Part shown: positions 42,851 to 51,298 of the stretch, piece after piece
How positions within the stretch are numbered: position 1 is the first letter of the stretch
Layout: every line of letters begins with the position of its first letter
Source: Nitrospira sp.
GTDB lineage: Bacteria; Nitrospirota; Nitrospiria; Nitrospirales; Nitrospiraceae
Assembly: GCA_036984305.1 (NCBI GenBank)
Contig: BQWY01000001.1
Location: 4,051,501 to 4,115,500 of the forward strand
Reading direction: 5' to 3'
Length of the DNA: 64,000 nucleotides
Position numbers and translations under genes: made by a program
The notes under the pieces: generated by a model
Told to the model about the DNA's origin: nothing
What the model saw: only the letters and a program-made list of their open reading frames with translations
The model's database searches: none

Positions 42851-43152
42851 CAACACCGGAGGTTCCGTAACTTGCAGCATGGACTGACCAAGTGCATCAG
42901 GATGCCGAACGCGCCCCGGATTGAAGTATGGAGTCGCGCTTTGCAATACGACACGGGGCAGCCAATACTGCCTATCCGAGCGGCCAGTTCACGCCCCCGA
43001 CTGTGATAGCCATATAGGACTATTTCACTTGCAGTTGATTGTCAACCGACCGCTCGCTGAGGTCGCGATGCAAGGCGGCACCGATTGCCTGCAGCAGAAT
43101 TAGTAGATACGCCGATTCTCACTCGCTACCCCGCTTCTCACTGGAGAAAACC
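42851..43152. other. intergenic gap, no gene seen
   Basis: A 302-base stretch between the ester-cyclase-like gene and the tautomerase. Only short overlapping frames are present. No hairpin or repeat stands out. Confidence 0.4.
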
Positions 43153-43368
43153 ATGCCGTATGTGAATGTCCAGATCACCAAGGGCGCCACGCGCGAGCAG
43201 AAAGCAGAGATCGTGAAGGACATCACCGACTCTCTCGCTCGCGTGCTTGGCAAGAGGCCGGAGCACACTCATATTGTGATTCAAGAGATTGACGAAGCCG
43301 ATTGGGGGTTCGCTGGCATGCTCACAGACGACTGGAAGAGAACACACGAACGCAAGGAGACCACCTAA
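43153..43368 (+). CDS. 4-oxalocrotonate tautomerase-like protein
   Basis: A 71-residue tautomerase of the 4-OT family. After loss of Met the N-terminal Pro (PYVNVQITKGATREQK) is the catalytic base, a defining trait of the family. A later RPEHTHIVIQEIDEADWGF fits the beta-strand and active-site loop. It should be a cytoplasmic oligomer that tautomerises or dehalogenates a small acid. The start at 43153 matches the family exactly. A stand-alone gene in the variable region. Confidence 0.92.
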   Translation: MPYVNVQITKGATREQKAEIVKDITDSLARVLGKRPEHTHIVIQEIDEADWGFAGMLTDDWKRTHERKETT

Positions 43369-43471
43369 CTGACGCTTCTTGATGCAAGGCGTAGCGCACT
43401 TCCGCGGACGCCCTACCCAGCGGCGTGCCCGCAGGCGAAGCGTACGACATTGGGGGCGTCTGCGATGAAAC

Positions 43472-43495
43472 AAAGGGGTCTGACCCCGTTTTTTC
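43472..43495. repeat. GGGGTCTGACCCC hairpin with T run
   Basis: Six base pairs (GGGGTC-T-GACCCC) with AAA to the left and GTTTTTTC to the right. It could serve as a terminator after the tautomerase gene, or be a REP-like palindrome; the same kind of core is often seen in intergenic repeats. Only one copy is seen here. Confidence 0.35.
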
Positions 43496-43637
43496 TGACC
43501 CAGCTAGTCGAGCGGACCCGCCACGAGCTGTGCCTGGTCGGCACGATAAACCATTGCCCAGAGGAGGCGAAGTAGGCGCTAGGATGAATACGGAACAGAG
43601 GACCAAAGTTGAGAAACTATGCCGAAGCTAGACTGCC

Positions 43638-43991
43638 ATGGAAGCCGGCGATCTAGAAGCATTGCTCGCAAACTTCACCGACGATGCGACGGCCACGTCG
43701 CCGATTTCTGGCAGGCAGCCGGCCCGAGACTTCTACTCCTATGTCATGCGAGTAACCAGCGCGCGATCGATGGCGCTCAGGACTATCTTTCTAGGGGCGT
43801 CGGATCCGTCTCGGGCGGCCATTCACGTCGCCTATACGCGCACGGTGGGAAGCGGCAAACCGGCGACGATCGAGGCTGTGGATATTTTTGATCTGACCGA
43901 GGATCACAGCAAGTTCGCTGCGGTGACGATCATCTATGACACCAGTTCGGTCCGGCCCGATTTCGACAGGCCGGAGGCCGACCGCGGCTAG
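43638..43991 (+). CDS. NTF2-like (SnoaL-type) protein, likely N-terminally interrupted
   Basis: A 117-residue NTF2-like domain: MEAGDLEALLANFTDDATAT, SGRQPARDFYSYVMRV, then VAYTRTVGSGKPATIEAVDI and VTIIYDTSSVRP. The family N terminus seems to lie upstream in the same frame: codons from ATG 43584 read MNTEQRTKVEKLCRS, then TAG (43629-43631), then two codons, then this ATG. The in-frame amber splits the expected start helix. Either a nonsense mutation or a sequence error, or translation really begins at 43638. Function unknown. Confidence 0.65.
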   Translation: MEAGDLEALLANFTDDATATSPISGRQPARDFYSYVMRVTSARSMALRTIFLGASDPSRAAIHVAYTRTVGSGKPATIEAVDIFDLTEDHSKFAAVTIIYDTSSVRPDFDRPEADRG

Positions 43992-44218
43992 GGCTTGACT
44001 GCTCGGGTGAGATAAATGTGGTCTGAGCTGACCTGATAATTCCAGGCAGACGCTCAGGACGAGCGAGCCTTGATACCGGGCGGGAAGGTAGGCATATTGG
44101 GCCTTATTTCTCCACATCAGCCATGCATTCAAACGCAATCTTCCACAATCCTGTTTGGGCGATCCAGCCGTTAACGGCGCGGAGCAAGCCTTGATGGCAG
44201 ATCGATCTGAAGCTTCGG

Positions 44219-44848
44219 ATGACACCTGCAAGCGGAATTCGATTGGAGCGCGATGGTCAGCGGCCTCTTGATTCGCTGAATACGATCAACGAGGAGCTCG
44301 CGCCGATCGGCGCCCGGATTTGGTCTCAGGACTGGTCCGGGCTGTCTGATGACCTCAGGGAGTTTCTCGCCGACCCCAACCCCTCGCCAGAGCGCATTGA
44401 AGAAGTTAAACCCCACTTCTTGCTTTCCCGCGAGCGTCTCCTGGAGGTCGTCGCCGAAGCCGGACGCGACCCCCATGTGCCTGGCGGCGGCGAGCTGGTG
44501 ACCCTCGACGAGACCCATGGTGTCACCTATCCCAAGCTCTACGTCGCCCGGGCGGGTGAGGACTTCTCGCGCTTCGACCGGATGCACGTAAACATCGGTT
44601 TTGACGGAACACCGGTGGACGATGTGTCGCAATTGCTCTGGGGAGCTGGGTTGGTCGTGCAGTTCCGCGTTCCCTCGGGAGGGATACTGACGGTACATCT
44701 CGCCTGCCCGTCGCCGGATACCGGCTGGCTCCTGACCGTCGATTGCTCTCAGCCGTTCATCGGCAGCCTCAGCGCAGCGACCGTGGGAACGAAGGCGGTC
44801 TCTCAGGTCATCGGTCCGGCGCGCTGGAAGATGGTCTACGTGGAATAG
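44219..44848 (+). CDS. conserved protein of unknown function
   Basis: A 209-residue soluble protein I do not recognise. The N-terminal part is helical (LNTINEELAPIGARIW, then DDLREFLADPNPSPERIEEV). The C-terminal half is beta-rich with HVNIGFDGTPVDDVSQLLWG and a late WLLTVDCSQPFIGSL. There is no signal peptide or metal motif. It stands alone in the variable region, with 227 bases before and 270 bases after that show no gene. Confidence 0.6.
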   Translation: MTPASGIRLERDGQRPLDSLNTINEELAPIGARIWSQDWSGLSDDLREFLADPNPSPERIEEVKPHFLLSRERLLEVVAEAGRDPHVPGGGELVTLDETHGVTYPKLYVARAGEDFSRFDRMHVNIGFDGTPVDDVSQLLWGAGLVVQFRVPSGGILTVHLACPSPDTGWLLTVDCSQPFIGSLSAATVGTKAVSQVIGPARWKMVYVE

Positions 44849-45118
44849 TCGCCTCAGCCGACCGCGTTCATCGACTCTAAATCAGGGAATCTTTCTCCCT
44901 GCCCGATCGTTCTTGACAGACTCTCCCAGAGTGCAGATAGTAGGCCGATTACAGGATCGGGTGCGTTCAGGGCATTCCTCGCTACACAGTAACCGACGTC
45001 GCGCTCTGTCTGCGCAGAGCGAAGTCAAGAACACACCCACCACATTCTCTCCGTAATGCCGGGTGAGCGCAGGGGCTTCCATGCGCCGCGCACAGGGAAT
45101 CACGGTCAAGAACGCCAG

Positions 45119-45994
45119 ATGACTGAAACCATGAGACTCTCCGATGGACGCGCGTTGACGTACGACATCTTCGGCGATCCAGAGGGTACGCCTGTGATCT
45201 TCAGCCACGGATTCTCGGATTCGCACCTGATTCGTCACCCCGACGACTCGCTCACCGCTTCGCTAGGAGTTCGCTGGATCGCCGCCGACCAGCCCGGCGT
45301 CGGCGGGTCGACGCCGATGAAAGGTCGCAAGATGGTCGATTGGGGACCCGACATGGAACAACTTGCCGACCACCTTGGCCTCGAGGCGTTCAACGTTGCC
45401 GGACACTCAGGGGGCGGCCCTCATGCGCTGTCGATCGCCTACCATTTGCCTGATCGAGTCTCGAAAATCGTGCTCGCCTCCCCTGTCGCCCCGTTCGACA
45501 TGAAGGACGTGACATCGATGCTGGTGATAAAAGACCTCAAGGCGATCGCGAAGCTCCGACACCTCCACTTCCTCGTCCGATGGGTGATGAAGGCGGTTGC
45601 CAAAAAGATCAACAAGAACATCGTCTCGTATGTGGAGTCCATCGTCGACGAGCTTCCCAACGAGGCGCAGACGATCCTTCGCAATCCCGCGCAGCAGGCG
45701 CTCTTCGAAGACAATTTCCGGCAGGGCTACGCACAGAATGAAGAAGGGGTCTATGAAATGACCCTTGCGCTGTGGGACTGGGGCTTCCAGCCTGGCGACA
45801 TCCGACAGTCGGTCGAGATCTTCTACGGTAACGAGGACGGGATCATTTCACCGCAAATGTCGCTCTACTTCTCCGAGCAACTTCACTTGGCCAGGACACA
45901 CGAATGGGAGGGCGCCAACCATTACAGTTTTGTCGACAAGGATCGCTGGATCGAGTTCGTCACAGCCGCGGGGGAGCCGCCACTACAGCATTAA
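45119..45994 (+). CDS. alpha/beta hydrolase
   Basis: A 291-residue alpha/beta-fold hydrolase. Oxyanion-hole region VIFSHGFSDSHL, nucleophile elbow FNVAGHSGGGPHAL (Ser in G-H-S-G-G), acidic residue probably in IFYGNEDGIISPQM, and catalytic His in GANHYSFVDKD. The cap is helical (KKINKNIVSYVESI). It probably acts on esters or related bonds in the cytoplasm. ATG 45119 is chosen over 45056 because it begins the first strand. Substrate unknown. Confidence 0.92.
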   Translation: MTETMRLSDGRALTYDIFGDPEGTPVIFSHGFSDSHLIRHPDDSLTASLGVRWIAADQPGVGGSTPMKGRKMVDWGPDMEQLADHLGLEAFNVAGHSGGGPHALSIAYHLPDRVSKIVLASPVAPFDMKDVTSMLVIKDLKAIAKLRHLHFLVRWVMKAVAKKINKNIVSYVESIVDELPNEAQTILRNPAQQALFEDNFRQGYAQNEEGVYEMTLALWDWGFQPGDIRQSVEIFYGNEDGIISPQMSLYFSEQLHLARTHEWEGANHYSFVDKDRWIEFVTAAGEPPLQH

Positions 45995-46039
45995 TCGATA
46001 GCGGCTTCCCATTGGGCCATTCTCAATAAAGGAACACAC

Positions 46040-46321
46040 ATGCCAAAGATCGTCGCCATGATCCAGGTTCACGATTTGCCGCAATGGGAACGGAATTTCA
46101 GAACGCACGGCGAGTTGTTTCGACGACAAACGATCAACGGCCAATACGACTATACGATGATCGGAGACGGGAATCGTGTCGTACTGAGTGCCGACGTTCG
46201 TGACGTCGACACCTTTTTCACAGTTTTGAAATCTCCCGACGCCGATGACGCCATCGACTTGGATGGCGTCAAGCGTGAGACCATCCAATTTTTCGTACTG
46301 GATAAACAATTCACGTTCTAA
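46040..46321 (+). CDS. small conserved protein of unknown function
   Basis: A 93-residue protein with the layout of a dimeric alpha/beta barrel: KIVAMIQVHDLPQWERNF, YTMIGDGNRVVLSADVRD, then VDTFFTVLKSPDADDAI and QFFVLDKQF. AAGGA lies before the start. No catalytic residues are evident. It directly follows the hydrolase gene (45 bases) and precedes the VOC gene, and may be part of a small transcript with them. Confidence 0.65.
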   Translation: MPKIVAMIQVHDLPQWERNFRTHGELFRRQTINGQYDYTMIGDGNRVVLSADVRDVDTFFTVLKSPDADDAIDLDGVKRETIQFFVLDKQFTF

Positions 46322-46381
46322 CGGACTGTCTCCTGAGGTCCGAACAGCCGACGAGAACGCTCAACCCGACGAGGTAAACCT

Positions 46382-46852
46382 ATGGTGACGCACTTTGATC
46401 ACATGACCATTGTCGTTCGCGATGTTGAGGCTGCAAAGCGATTTTTTGGTCTGCTTGGATTCGAGCACGAGCGGTCCGTGGTCATCTCCGGAGACGTCTT
46501 CGCACGCTATATGGGAGTCCCCGGCATTGCCGCCGAACATGTCACCTTGGTGCTCGCCGGTGCCGTCCCTCGCTGTGAAGTGCAGTTGCTCGGCTATCAA
46601 TCACCGGATGCTGTGGCCAATCCCTTGGTCGAAGATCTGAGAACGGTGGGCTTTAACCACATCTGTTTTATGGTTGAGAACCTTGACCGAGAACTGATCC
46701 GCTTGCGCGCCGCGGGTGTCGAGACGCGCAATGATCTGCTCGACTTCCATGGGCGAAAACTCGTGTTTCTTCGAGGGCCGGAAGGGATCACCGTTGAACT
46801 CTCGGAGCGCCATGAAGCGGCCGCGAATCCGACTGAGACGTGGCCGTCGTGA
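46382..46852 (+). CDS. VOC-family (glyoxalase/dioxygenase-like) protein
   Basis: A 156-residue VOC protein. The N-terminal motif THFDHMTIVVRDVEAAKRFF carries the first metal His, and the later GFNHICFMVENLDRELIRLR and VELSERHEAAA supply further ligands. It could be a glyoxalase, epimerase or dioxygenase; the substrate is not determined. GAGGTAAACC lies before ATG 46382. Located in the small-gene run. Confidence 0.88.
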   Translation: MVTHFDHMTIVVRDVEAAKRFFGLLGFEHERSVVISGDVFARYMGVPGIAAEHVTLVLAGAVPRCEVQLLGYQSPDAVANPLVEDLRTVGFNHICFMVENLDRELIRLRAAGVETRNDLLDFHGRKLVFLRGPEGITVELSERHEAAANPTETWPS

Positions 46853-46963
46853 CGCCTACGCGTGCTCCTGTCAGATGAATTTGCAGGTCTTCGGTCGGCA
46901 CTCCTTTCGCAACATCGTTGTCTCGGAAGGGTTGCGTAGACTGCACATAAACCAAGTTCAACC

Positions 46964-47368
46964 ATGAATCCTGTATGTCCAGGCCTGACACCATTCCAGT
47001 TCATGTGCATGGGATGCCTCGCCTTGTGGACTATGATCCTGCCCTCGGTAGCCGGCGCGGAAATAGAAGCCGGTGTAAGAGCAGAGATCGAGGCTTTGTT
47101 CGCTCGGCTCGAAACCTCGCACTGCGAGTTTCAGCGGAACGGGAAAGCCTACAGCGCCTCCGACGCCAGGGCGCATCTGTTGCGCAAGCTCGCTTATCTC
47201 GAAGCCAAAGGCACGGTCTCCAGCACGGAACAGTTCATCGAACTCGCAGCATCCAAAAGCAGCCTGTCTGGGAAATCCTACCTCGTCCTCTGTCCGTCGA
47301 CAGCTCCTCTCCTGAGTGCAACATGGCTCACTTCTGAACTTCACGATCTGCGCGCCTTAAACAAATAG
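46964..47368 (+). CDS. exported DUF5329-type protein
   Basis: A 134-residue exported protein. The signal peptide is at about residues 8-32 (TPFQFMCMGCLALWTMILPS). The DUF5329-like core reads EIEALFARLETSHCEFQRNG, KAYSASDARAHLLRKLAYLE and TVSSTEQFIELAASKSSLSG. No enzymatic motif is known. A single gene with a weak ribosome site. Confidence 0.8.
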   Translation: MNPVCPGLTPFQFMCMGCLALWTMILPSVAGAEIEAGVRAEIEALFARLETSHCEFQRNGKAYSASDARAHLLRKLAYLEAKGTVSSTEQFIELAASKSSLSGKSYLVLCPSTAPLLSATWLTSELHDLRALNK

Positions 47369-47513
47369 AGCGCGGATCTTCGTTGCGGAAGGGATCGAGC
47401 CATGACCAACCCCCGCCCCGCTACCCTCGTCCCCTCTTGCGCCTATTCGACATCCTGCCGATAATGCCACGCGTATCGTGCTGAACCCATGACGTAAAAC
47501 CGGAAAGCGCCGT

Positions 47514-47891
47514 ATGCCCGAGTCGGACCCCCGCGTCTTCTTTGCCGCCGAACGCACCCTGCTTGCCTGGTTACGCACCGGGATCACCATCATCGCATTG
47601 GGATTTGTCGTGTCCCGATTCGGACTATTTCTTCAACTGCTTTCCGCTCAATCCCAAACACCGTCGGCTCATTCGAACGCGCATACCTCCACATTGTTCG
47701 GCGTCATGCTGTCGCTCATCGGCGCAGCCTGCATTGCGGTTGCGGCCTACCAACATGGCCGGTTTATCGCCACCTTACCCGCTCGCGATCGTCCCGCTTC
47801 CTATTCGCGTCACTGGGCTGTCACCCTTTCTGTGGCGATTGCCCTGGCTGGGCTTGGTCTATCAGTCTATATGCTGGCCACACTACCCTGA
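47514..47891 (+). CDS. DUF202 (YidH-type) membrane protein
   Basis: A 125-residue inner-membrane protein of the DUF202 family. The signature RVFFAAERTLLAWLRTGITI begins near residue 6, followed by transmembrane stretches (LGFVVSRFGLFLQLL, then LFGVMLSLIGAACIAVAAYQ and VALAGLGLSVYML). Three helices are predicted by eye. Function unknown. It is the last of the small genes in the variable region. Confidence 0.9.
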   Translation: MPESDPRVFFAAERTLLAWLRTGITIIALGFVVSRFGLFLQLLSAQSQTPSAHSNAHTSTLFGVMLSLIGAACIAVAAYQHGRFIATLPARDRPASYSRHWAVTLSVAIALAGLGLSVYMLATLP

Positions 47892-48282
47892 GCAAGCTGG
47901 CGCCCGCATACTGATCTGAGATTTGTTCACGACCCAGCGAGTGGCGAACTCCTGAAGTACGCGGAGAGGATGGCCAGGAAGGGAAACGGTTAGGCGACCG
48001 GACGGCACAATCTATCGAGCGCACGCCACATGACGACCATGAAGTACGATGCGCTTCACGTCCTGATGAGTCGGACAGGAATCAGTTCTGGACAATTCGT
48101 GCGCCCGGGGATCCGTCAAGCCCGCCAAGGAGGGACAGGGTACGATCTCTCGCACCCCGATCATAGGTACAAGCTGGTGAAAGTCACGTCCGAAGGCGGA
48201 ACGGCAGATTGCGGGTTCGACCCTTGGCTTGTGGATCGTCTTTCACGTCCCATGACGTCCTGCTCTCTCCTGTACCAAACCT
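47892..48282. other. intergenic gap, no gene seen
   Basis: A 391-base gap. Open frames lack starts with ribosome sites or family similarity. A GGGTTCGACCC stretch near 48208 is not part of a tRNA. No repeats seen. Confidence 0.45.
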
Positions 48283-48735
48283 TCAGCCGTGCTTTGATTT
48301 CTTGACGACTTCCGACTCAGTAATAAGCTTGTTGGTCGGCGCGAGAGAGGCAGCCTTCTTATACAGCTTCACGGCTTCTTCGTGTTTACCCTGCTTGTCG
48401 AGTGCGATACCGAGGTTGAAGTAGGCTTCGGCCAGATTATCGTCGGTCTCAATTGCCTTCCTGAATGACTGCTCCGCCGTATCCCAGTGGCCTTGCTGGC
48501 CGTGCTGGACGCCCTCGTCGTTGGTCCGTCGGCCCAGCGAAGTGGCGGGCGCCACCAACAATCCGGCCTCGGTCACGGGCGCGACCCCTTCCTTGGACAT
48601 AATGCTGCTATTCCCCTGACTCGCTGACGTCTCGTCCGCGAGATCTTTCGGGGACGAGCCCGAGTCGCAGGCAATCAAGATTGTAAGACACAGACCGGTG
48701 ATCACGACTTCGACCAGGCGATTTGGCTGACACAT
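48283..48735 (-). CDS. TPR-repeat lipoprotein
   Basis: A 150-residue lipoprotein. The signal peptide ends in the lipobox LIAC (residues about 18-21), so Cys would be lipidated. One to two TPR units follow near the C terminus: AEQSFRKAIETDDNLAEAYF, then NLGIALDKQGKHEEAVKLYK. It probably has a scaffold role at the outer membrane. ATG 48735 follows a GGGAGG site; earlier codons do not give a signal peptide. Confidence 0.85.
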   Translation of the reverse strand: MCQPNRLVEVVITGLCLTILIACDSGSSPKDLADETSASQGNSSIMSKEGVAPVTEAGLLVAPATSLGRRTNDEGVQHGQQGHWDTAEQSFRKAIETDDNLAEAYFNLGIALDKQGKHEEAVKLYKKAASLAPTNKLITESEVVKKSKHG

Positions 48736-49066
48736 GGTTTCCTCCCACCGGTCCAATTGGTACGCCATCTCATGCAGGGCCGCTCGGGCACCCTCTTGGT
48801 GCCACGCAGGGCCAATGTCTCTACAAAGGGTACCACCGGATCGCCAAACGGCCACTGTGGATCTCACGAGGGAGGGTCGACGGGAGGGAAACCCTGCGAT
48901 CTATTGGAAATATAAGCGTTATAGGTTCGTGAGGTGCGCCATCGTCGAAGCGTATTGCCCAACAGCCGAATTTGTTTGCGCCCTTCGCAGACCTGCGGTA
49001 CAGCACATTGAGGAGATCGGCTCGCCAAGAACTCGGAGGCGTGCTGAACGATCGATGGAGTATTCC
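48736..49066. other. intergenic gap between divergent genes, no gene seen
   Basis: About 330 bases between the TPR lipoprotein and the small membrane protein. The frame of the latter is open but unsupported before 49067. Promoters of both genes are expected here. Confidence 0.45.
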
Positions 49067-49270
49067 ATGAAGCTGCTTGGGTATACGCTGCTGAGCCTGG
49101 TGGCGGTTATGTGGCTGATCGCAATGCTGGCCGGCCTGATCGCGGCCTTTCCCTATGGCTTAGTCGGTCTCCTCGCAATTGCCGGTCTTGGCGCTCTTTC
49201 TGCGCACGTCATCGCAGAACGCCTCCGTAATAAGGAAGATACTCACTACGATCGGACCGTGCATCAATGA
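49067..49270 (+). CDS. small membrane protein
   Basis: A 67-residue protein with two hydrophobic segments (LLGYTLLSLVAVMWLIAMLA and PYGLVGLLAIAGLGALSAHV) and a charged, polar tail (RNKEDTHYDRTVHQ). ATG 49067 follows a GGAG site. Its TGA overlaps the ATG of the YbjQ gene (ATGA), so the two are translated together. Function unknown. Confidence 0.7.
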   Translation: MKLLGYTLLSLVAVMWLIAMLAGLIAAFPYGLVGLLAIAGLGALSAHVIAERLRNKEDTHYDRTVHQ

Positions 49271-49593
49271 AAATGTTGATCTCAACCCAGGATGTGATCG
49301 AAGACTATCACATCACGGAAACGCTCGGGCTGGTCTACGGCAATACGATTCGATCCCGTCACGTTGGAAACGACATTTTGGCTGGACTGAAGTCGATCGT
49401 GGGAGGAGAGATCTCGGAATATACAAAAATGATGGCAGAATCCCGCGAGCAGGCCATAGACCGGATGGTAAAGCAGGCGCGGGTGTTGGGGGCGGACGCC
49501 ATCGTGGGTATGCGGTTTACCACTGCAGCCGTGATGCAAGGGTCTGCGGAAATTCTCGCCTTCGGCACTGCCGTGAAGCTGGCAAAGAAGTAA
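49267..49593 (+). CDS. YbjQ/UPF0145 family protein
   Basis: A 108-residue protein of the YbjQ (UPF0145) family. Signature: LGLVYGNTIRSRHVGNDILA, SREQAIDRMVKQARVLGADA and then VGMRFTTAAVMQGSAEILAF. These proteins form oligomeric rings; the family has been called heavy-metal binding but the role is uncertain. Coupled to the small membrane protein just upstream. Length fits. Confidence 0.92.
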   Translation: MKMLISTQDVIEDYHITETLGLVYGNTIRSRHVGNDILAGLKSIVGGEISEYTKMMAESREQAIDRMVKQARVLGADAIVGMRFTTAAVMQGSAEILAFGTAVKLAKK

Positions 49594-49853
49594 TTCTCTT
49601 CTCCGCGTCCGGTGGATCATTCAATTATTAAGATGGGTAGTTACTCTGCATGACCATCCCTGGCGCATGCGATGGTGACGGGATGGTGAATGCACACTTG
49701 TTCGAACCCAATGCTCTCCATGAATATGCATTCACTATCTCTTTACTCGCCGCGACAGCATCAGGGTTCCTGGTAACGATTGGCCATTCGACCTGGTCGG
49801 TCGTGACCGAGGCTAACCCGCAGTGAATACGCGGACTCTTCTGCGAACCGCGC

Positions 49854-50401
49854 ATGTCACCATTCGTACTTGGCGTGTTGTGGTCCGAGACACTCGCACT
49901 CTGGGTCGAGTTCTTCCACAAGATCGGGGCTACCTTCCGCCCAGCCGCCCTGCTCGTTGCCATCCCATTCTACTGTCTCGCCTTGATCCTGCTGCACATA
50001 CTCTTTGACCGTCTCAGGAAACCGTACCGGGACACGTACCGATCTGTTTCGTGCTCGGTGGCGTCGGCGGACTCGCGATCGAATGGACTCTCGTGGGCAA
50101 TTCACCGCATGGAAATCCTCGGGCCTTTCAGACCGCGCAGTTCCTGTTTCACGTCGTCTATCCGATACTCGGGTACTTGGTTGCTCGCGATTCTTCCGAT
50201 AGAACATGGACGGGATCGTTACGAAACTATCTCGTACTGGCAACCTTGATCAGCGCGCTTGGCTTTGTGTTGCCGCGATCACCGGTGCGCACGATGTGGT
50301 TTCTTTTCCTTCCCATCGTGACATACGCAGGGTTGTGTTACTTTGTGTTTCGCCGGCCGACCCGAACGATGGGATGTCCGCGCGAGGGCCGAGGGACCTA
50401 G
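49854..50401 (+). pseudogene. frameshifted multi-pass membrane protein
   Basis: Two consecutive open frames look like one gene. The first (49854 to about 50035) encodes FFHKIGATFRPAALLVAIPF, then YCLALILLHILFDRLRKPY. The second (about 50038-50401, different frame) continues with VPICFVLGGVGGLAIEWTLV and further membrane helices (FLFHVVYPILGYLV, NYLVLATLISALGFVLP, MWFLFLPIVTYAGLCYFVF). The join near 50035 needs a one- or two-base indel. The whole would be about 180 residues with five or six helices. Either a decayed gene or a sequencing error. Identity unknown. Confidence 0.5.
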
Positions 50402-50416
50402 GTTATCTTGTTGTCG

Positions 50417-51175
50417 ATGTCATCCTCCCGGAACCTCAGGCTGTGTCTGGGTATATTCATGGCCCTGAACCTGCTGACGAGTTTCTGGCAGGCGGGGGCG
50501 CCGGCGACCACACCCCAGCCACAGACCGATGCCTGGTGGATGACGCGCCACAAACAGAAGTTACTCCAGCTCCGTCAAGGCAAGACGGACCTCCTGTTCA
50601 TCGGAGATTCGATCACACAAGGATGGGAGGACACGGGCCTTCGCGTCTGGGATCAGTACTATGCATCGCGTGGAGCCGTCAATTTGGGCTTCAATAGCGA
50701 TCGCACCGAGCACGTGCTGTGGCGACTGGCGCACGGGGAGATCGATGACATTGCCCCCCGGCTCGTCATCCTGCTGATCGGGACGAACAATCGTACCGCA
50801 CGCCCCGAATCTCCAACCGAGACATCGGCTGGCATCCAAGCGATTGTGGACGTGCTCCGTGCCCGACTACCCAATACGAAGATCCTCCTCTTGGCGCTCT
50901 TTCCGCGCGGGGCTTCGCCCCAGGACTCCCTCCGCCGCCATCACACACGCGTCAATGCCCATCTTCGTGGGCAGGCCGACGGCCGCTCGATTGTCTTTTT
51001 GGATCTCGGCGAACGCTTCGTGGATAACCAGGGACGACTTCGACAACACCTGATGCCGGACCAGGTACATCCTAGCGAGGCCGGATATCGCACATGGGCG
51101 GAGGGCATGGAACCGATCGTGCAGACCTTGCTAGGAGTGAGCGCGCCACCCGTTGACATGAGACCCAACCCCTAG
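50417..51175 (+). CDS. SGNH/GDSL hydrolase
   Basis: A 252-residue exported SGNH esterase. A signal peptide covers about residues 5-28 (LRLCLGIFMALNLLTSFWQA). Block I has FIGDSITQGWED (Ser nucleophile), block III NLGFNSDRTEHVLWRL, block IV LLIGTNNRTA and block V DQVHPSEAGYRTWA (Asp and His). It resembles platelet-activating-factor acetylhydrolase-type esterases that deacetylate glycans or lipids. ATG 50417 is used; the frame opens with two TTG codons. The gene converges on the next operon. Confidence 0.92.
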   Translation: MSSSRNLRLCLGIFMALNLLTSFWQAGAPATTPQPQTDAWWMTRHKQKLLQLRQGKTDLLFIGDSITQGWEDTGLRVWDQYYASRGAVNLGFNSDRTEHVLWRLAHGEIDDIAPRLVILLIGTNNRTARPESPTETSAGIQAIVDVLRARLPNTKILLLALFPRGASPQDSLRRHHTRVNAHLRGQADGRSIVFLDLGERFVDNQGRLRQHLMPDQVHPSEAGYRTWAEGMEPIVQTLLGVSAPPVDMRPNP

Positions 51176-51285
51176 AGCTTCTTGTTCTTCTTGTCCTTCG
51201 GCGTCTCCGCGAACAACAGCCACGCTAAAACTACGAAGCCGATCGCGACGCCGGTGATGGCCAACCAGGTGCCGAGTTTTTCCAT
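51172..51285 (-). CDS. 37-residue single-pass membrane protein
   Basis: A very short gene. It reads MEKLGTWLAITGVAIG and FVVLAWLLFAETP, one transmembrane helix, with a lysine-rich end (KDKKNKKL). It begins 13 bases after the stop of the thioesterase gene and has an AGGT-type site upstream. Its stop overlaps the SGNH gene stop by 4 bases. A short coupled gene of this kind is credible, but no family is known to me. It is the third gene of the CARF-type operon. Confidence 0.6.
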   Translation of the reverse strand: MEKLGTWLAITGVAIGFVVLAWLLFAETPKDKKNKKL

Positions 51286-51298
51286 CGTCTACCTGCTC

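Noticed and set aside
48200-48230. GGGTTCGACCC stretch, possible T-arm of a tRNA
   Set aside because: The flanks do not allow a T-stem with a complete cloverleaf.
49650-49826. 58-codon frame with one hydrophobic stretch upstream of the frameshifted membrane gene
   Set aside because: No ribosome site, no similarity and an overlapping frame on the other strand; too weak to list.
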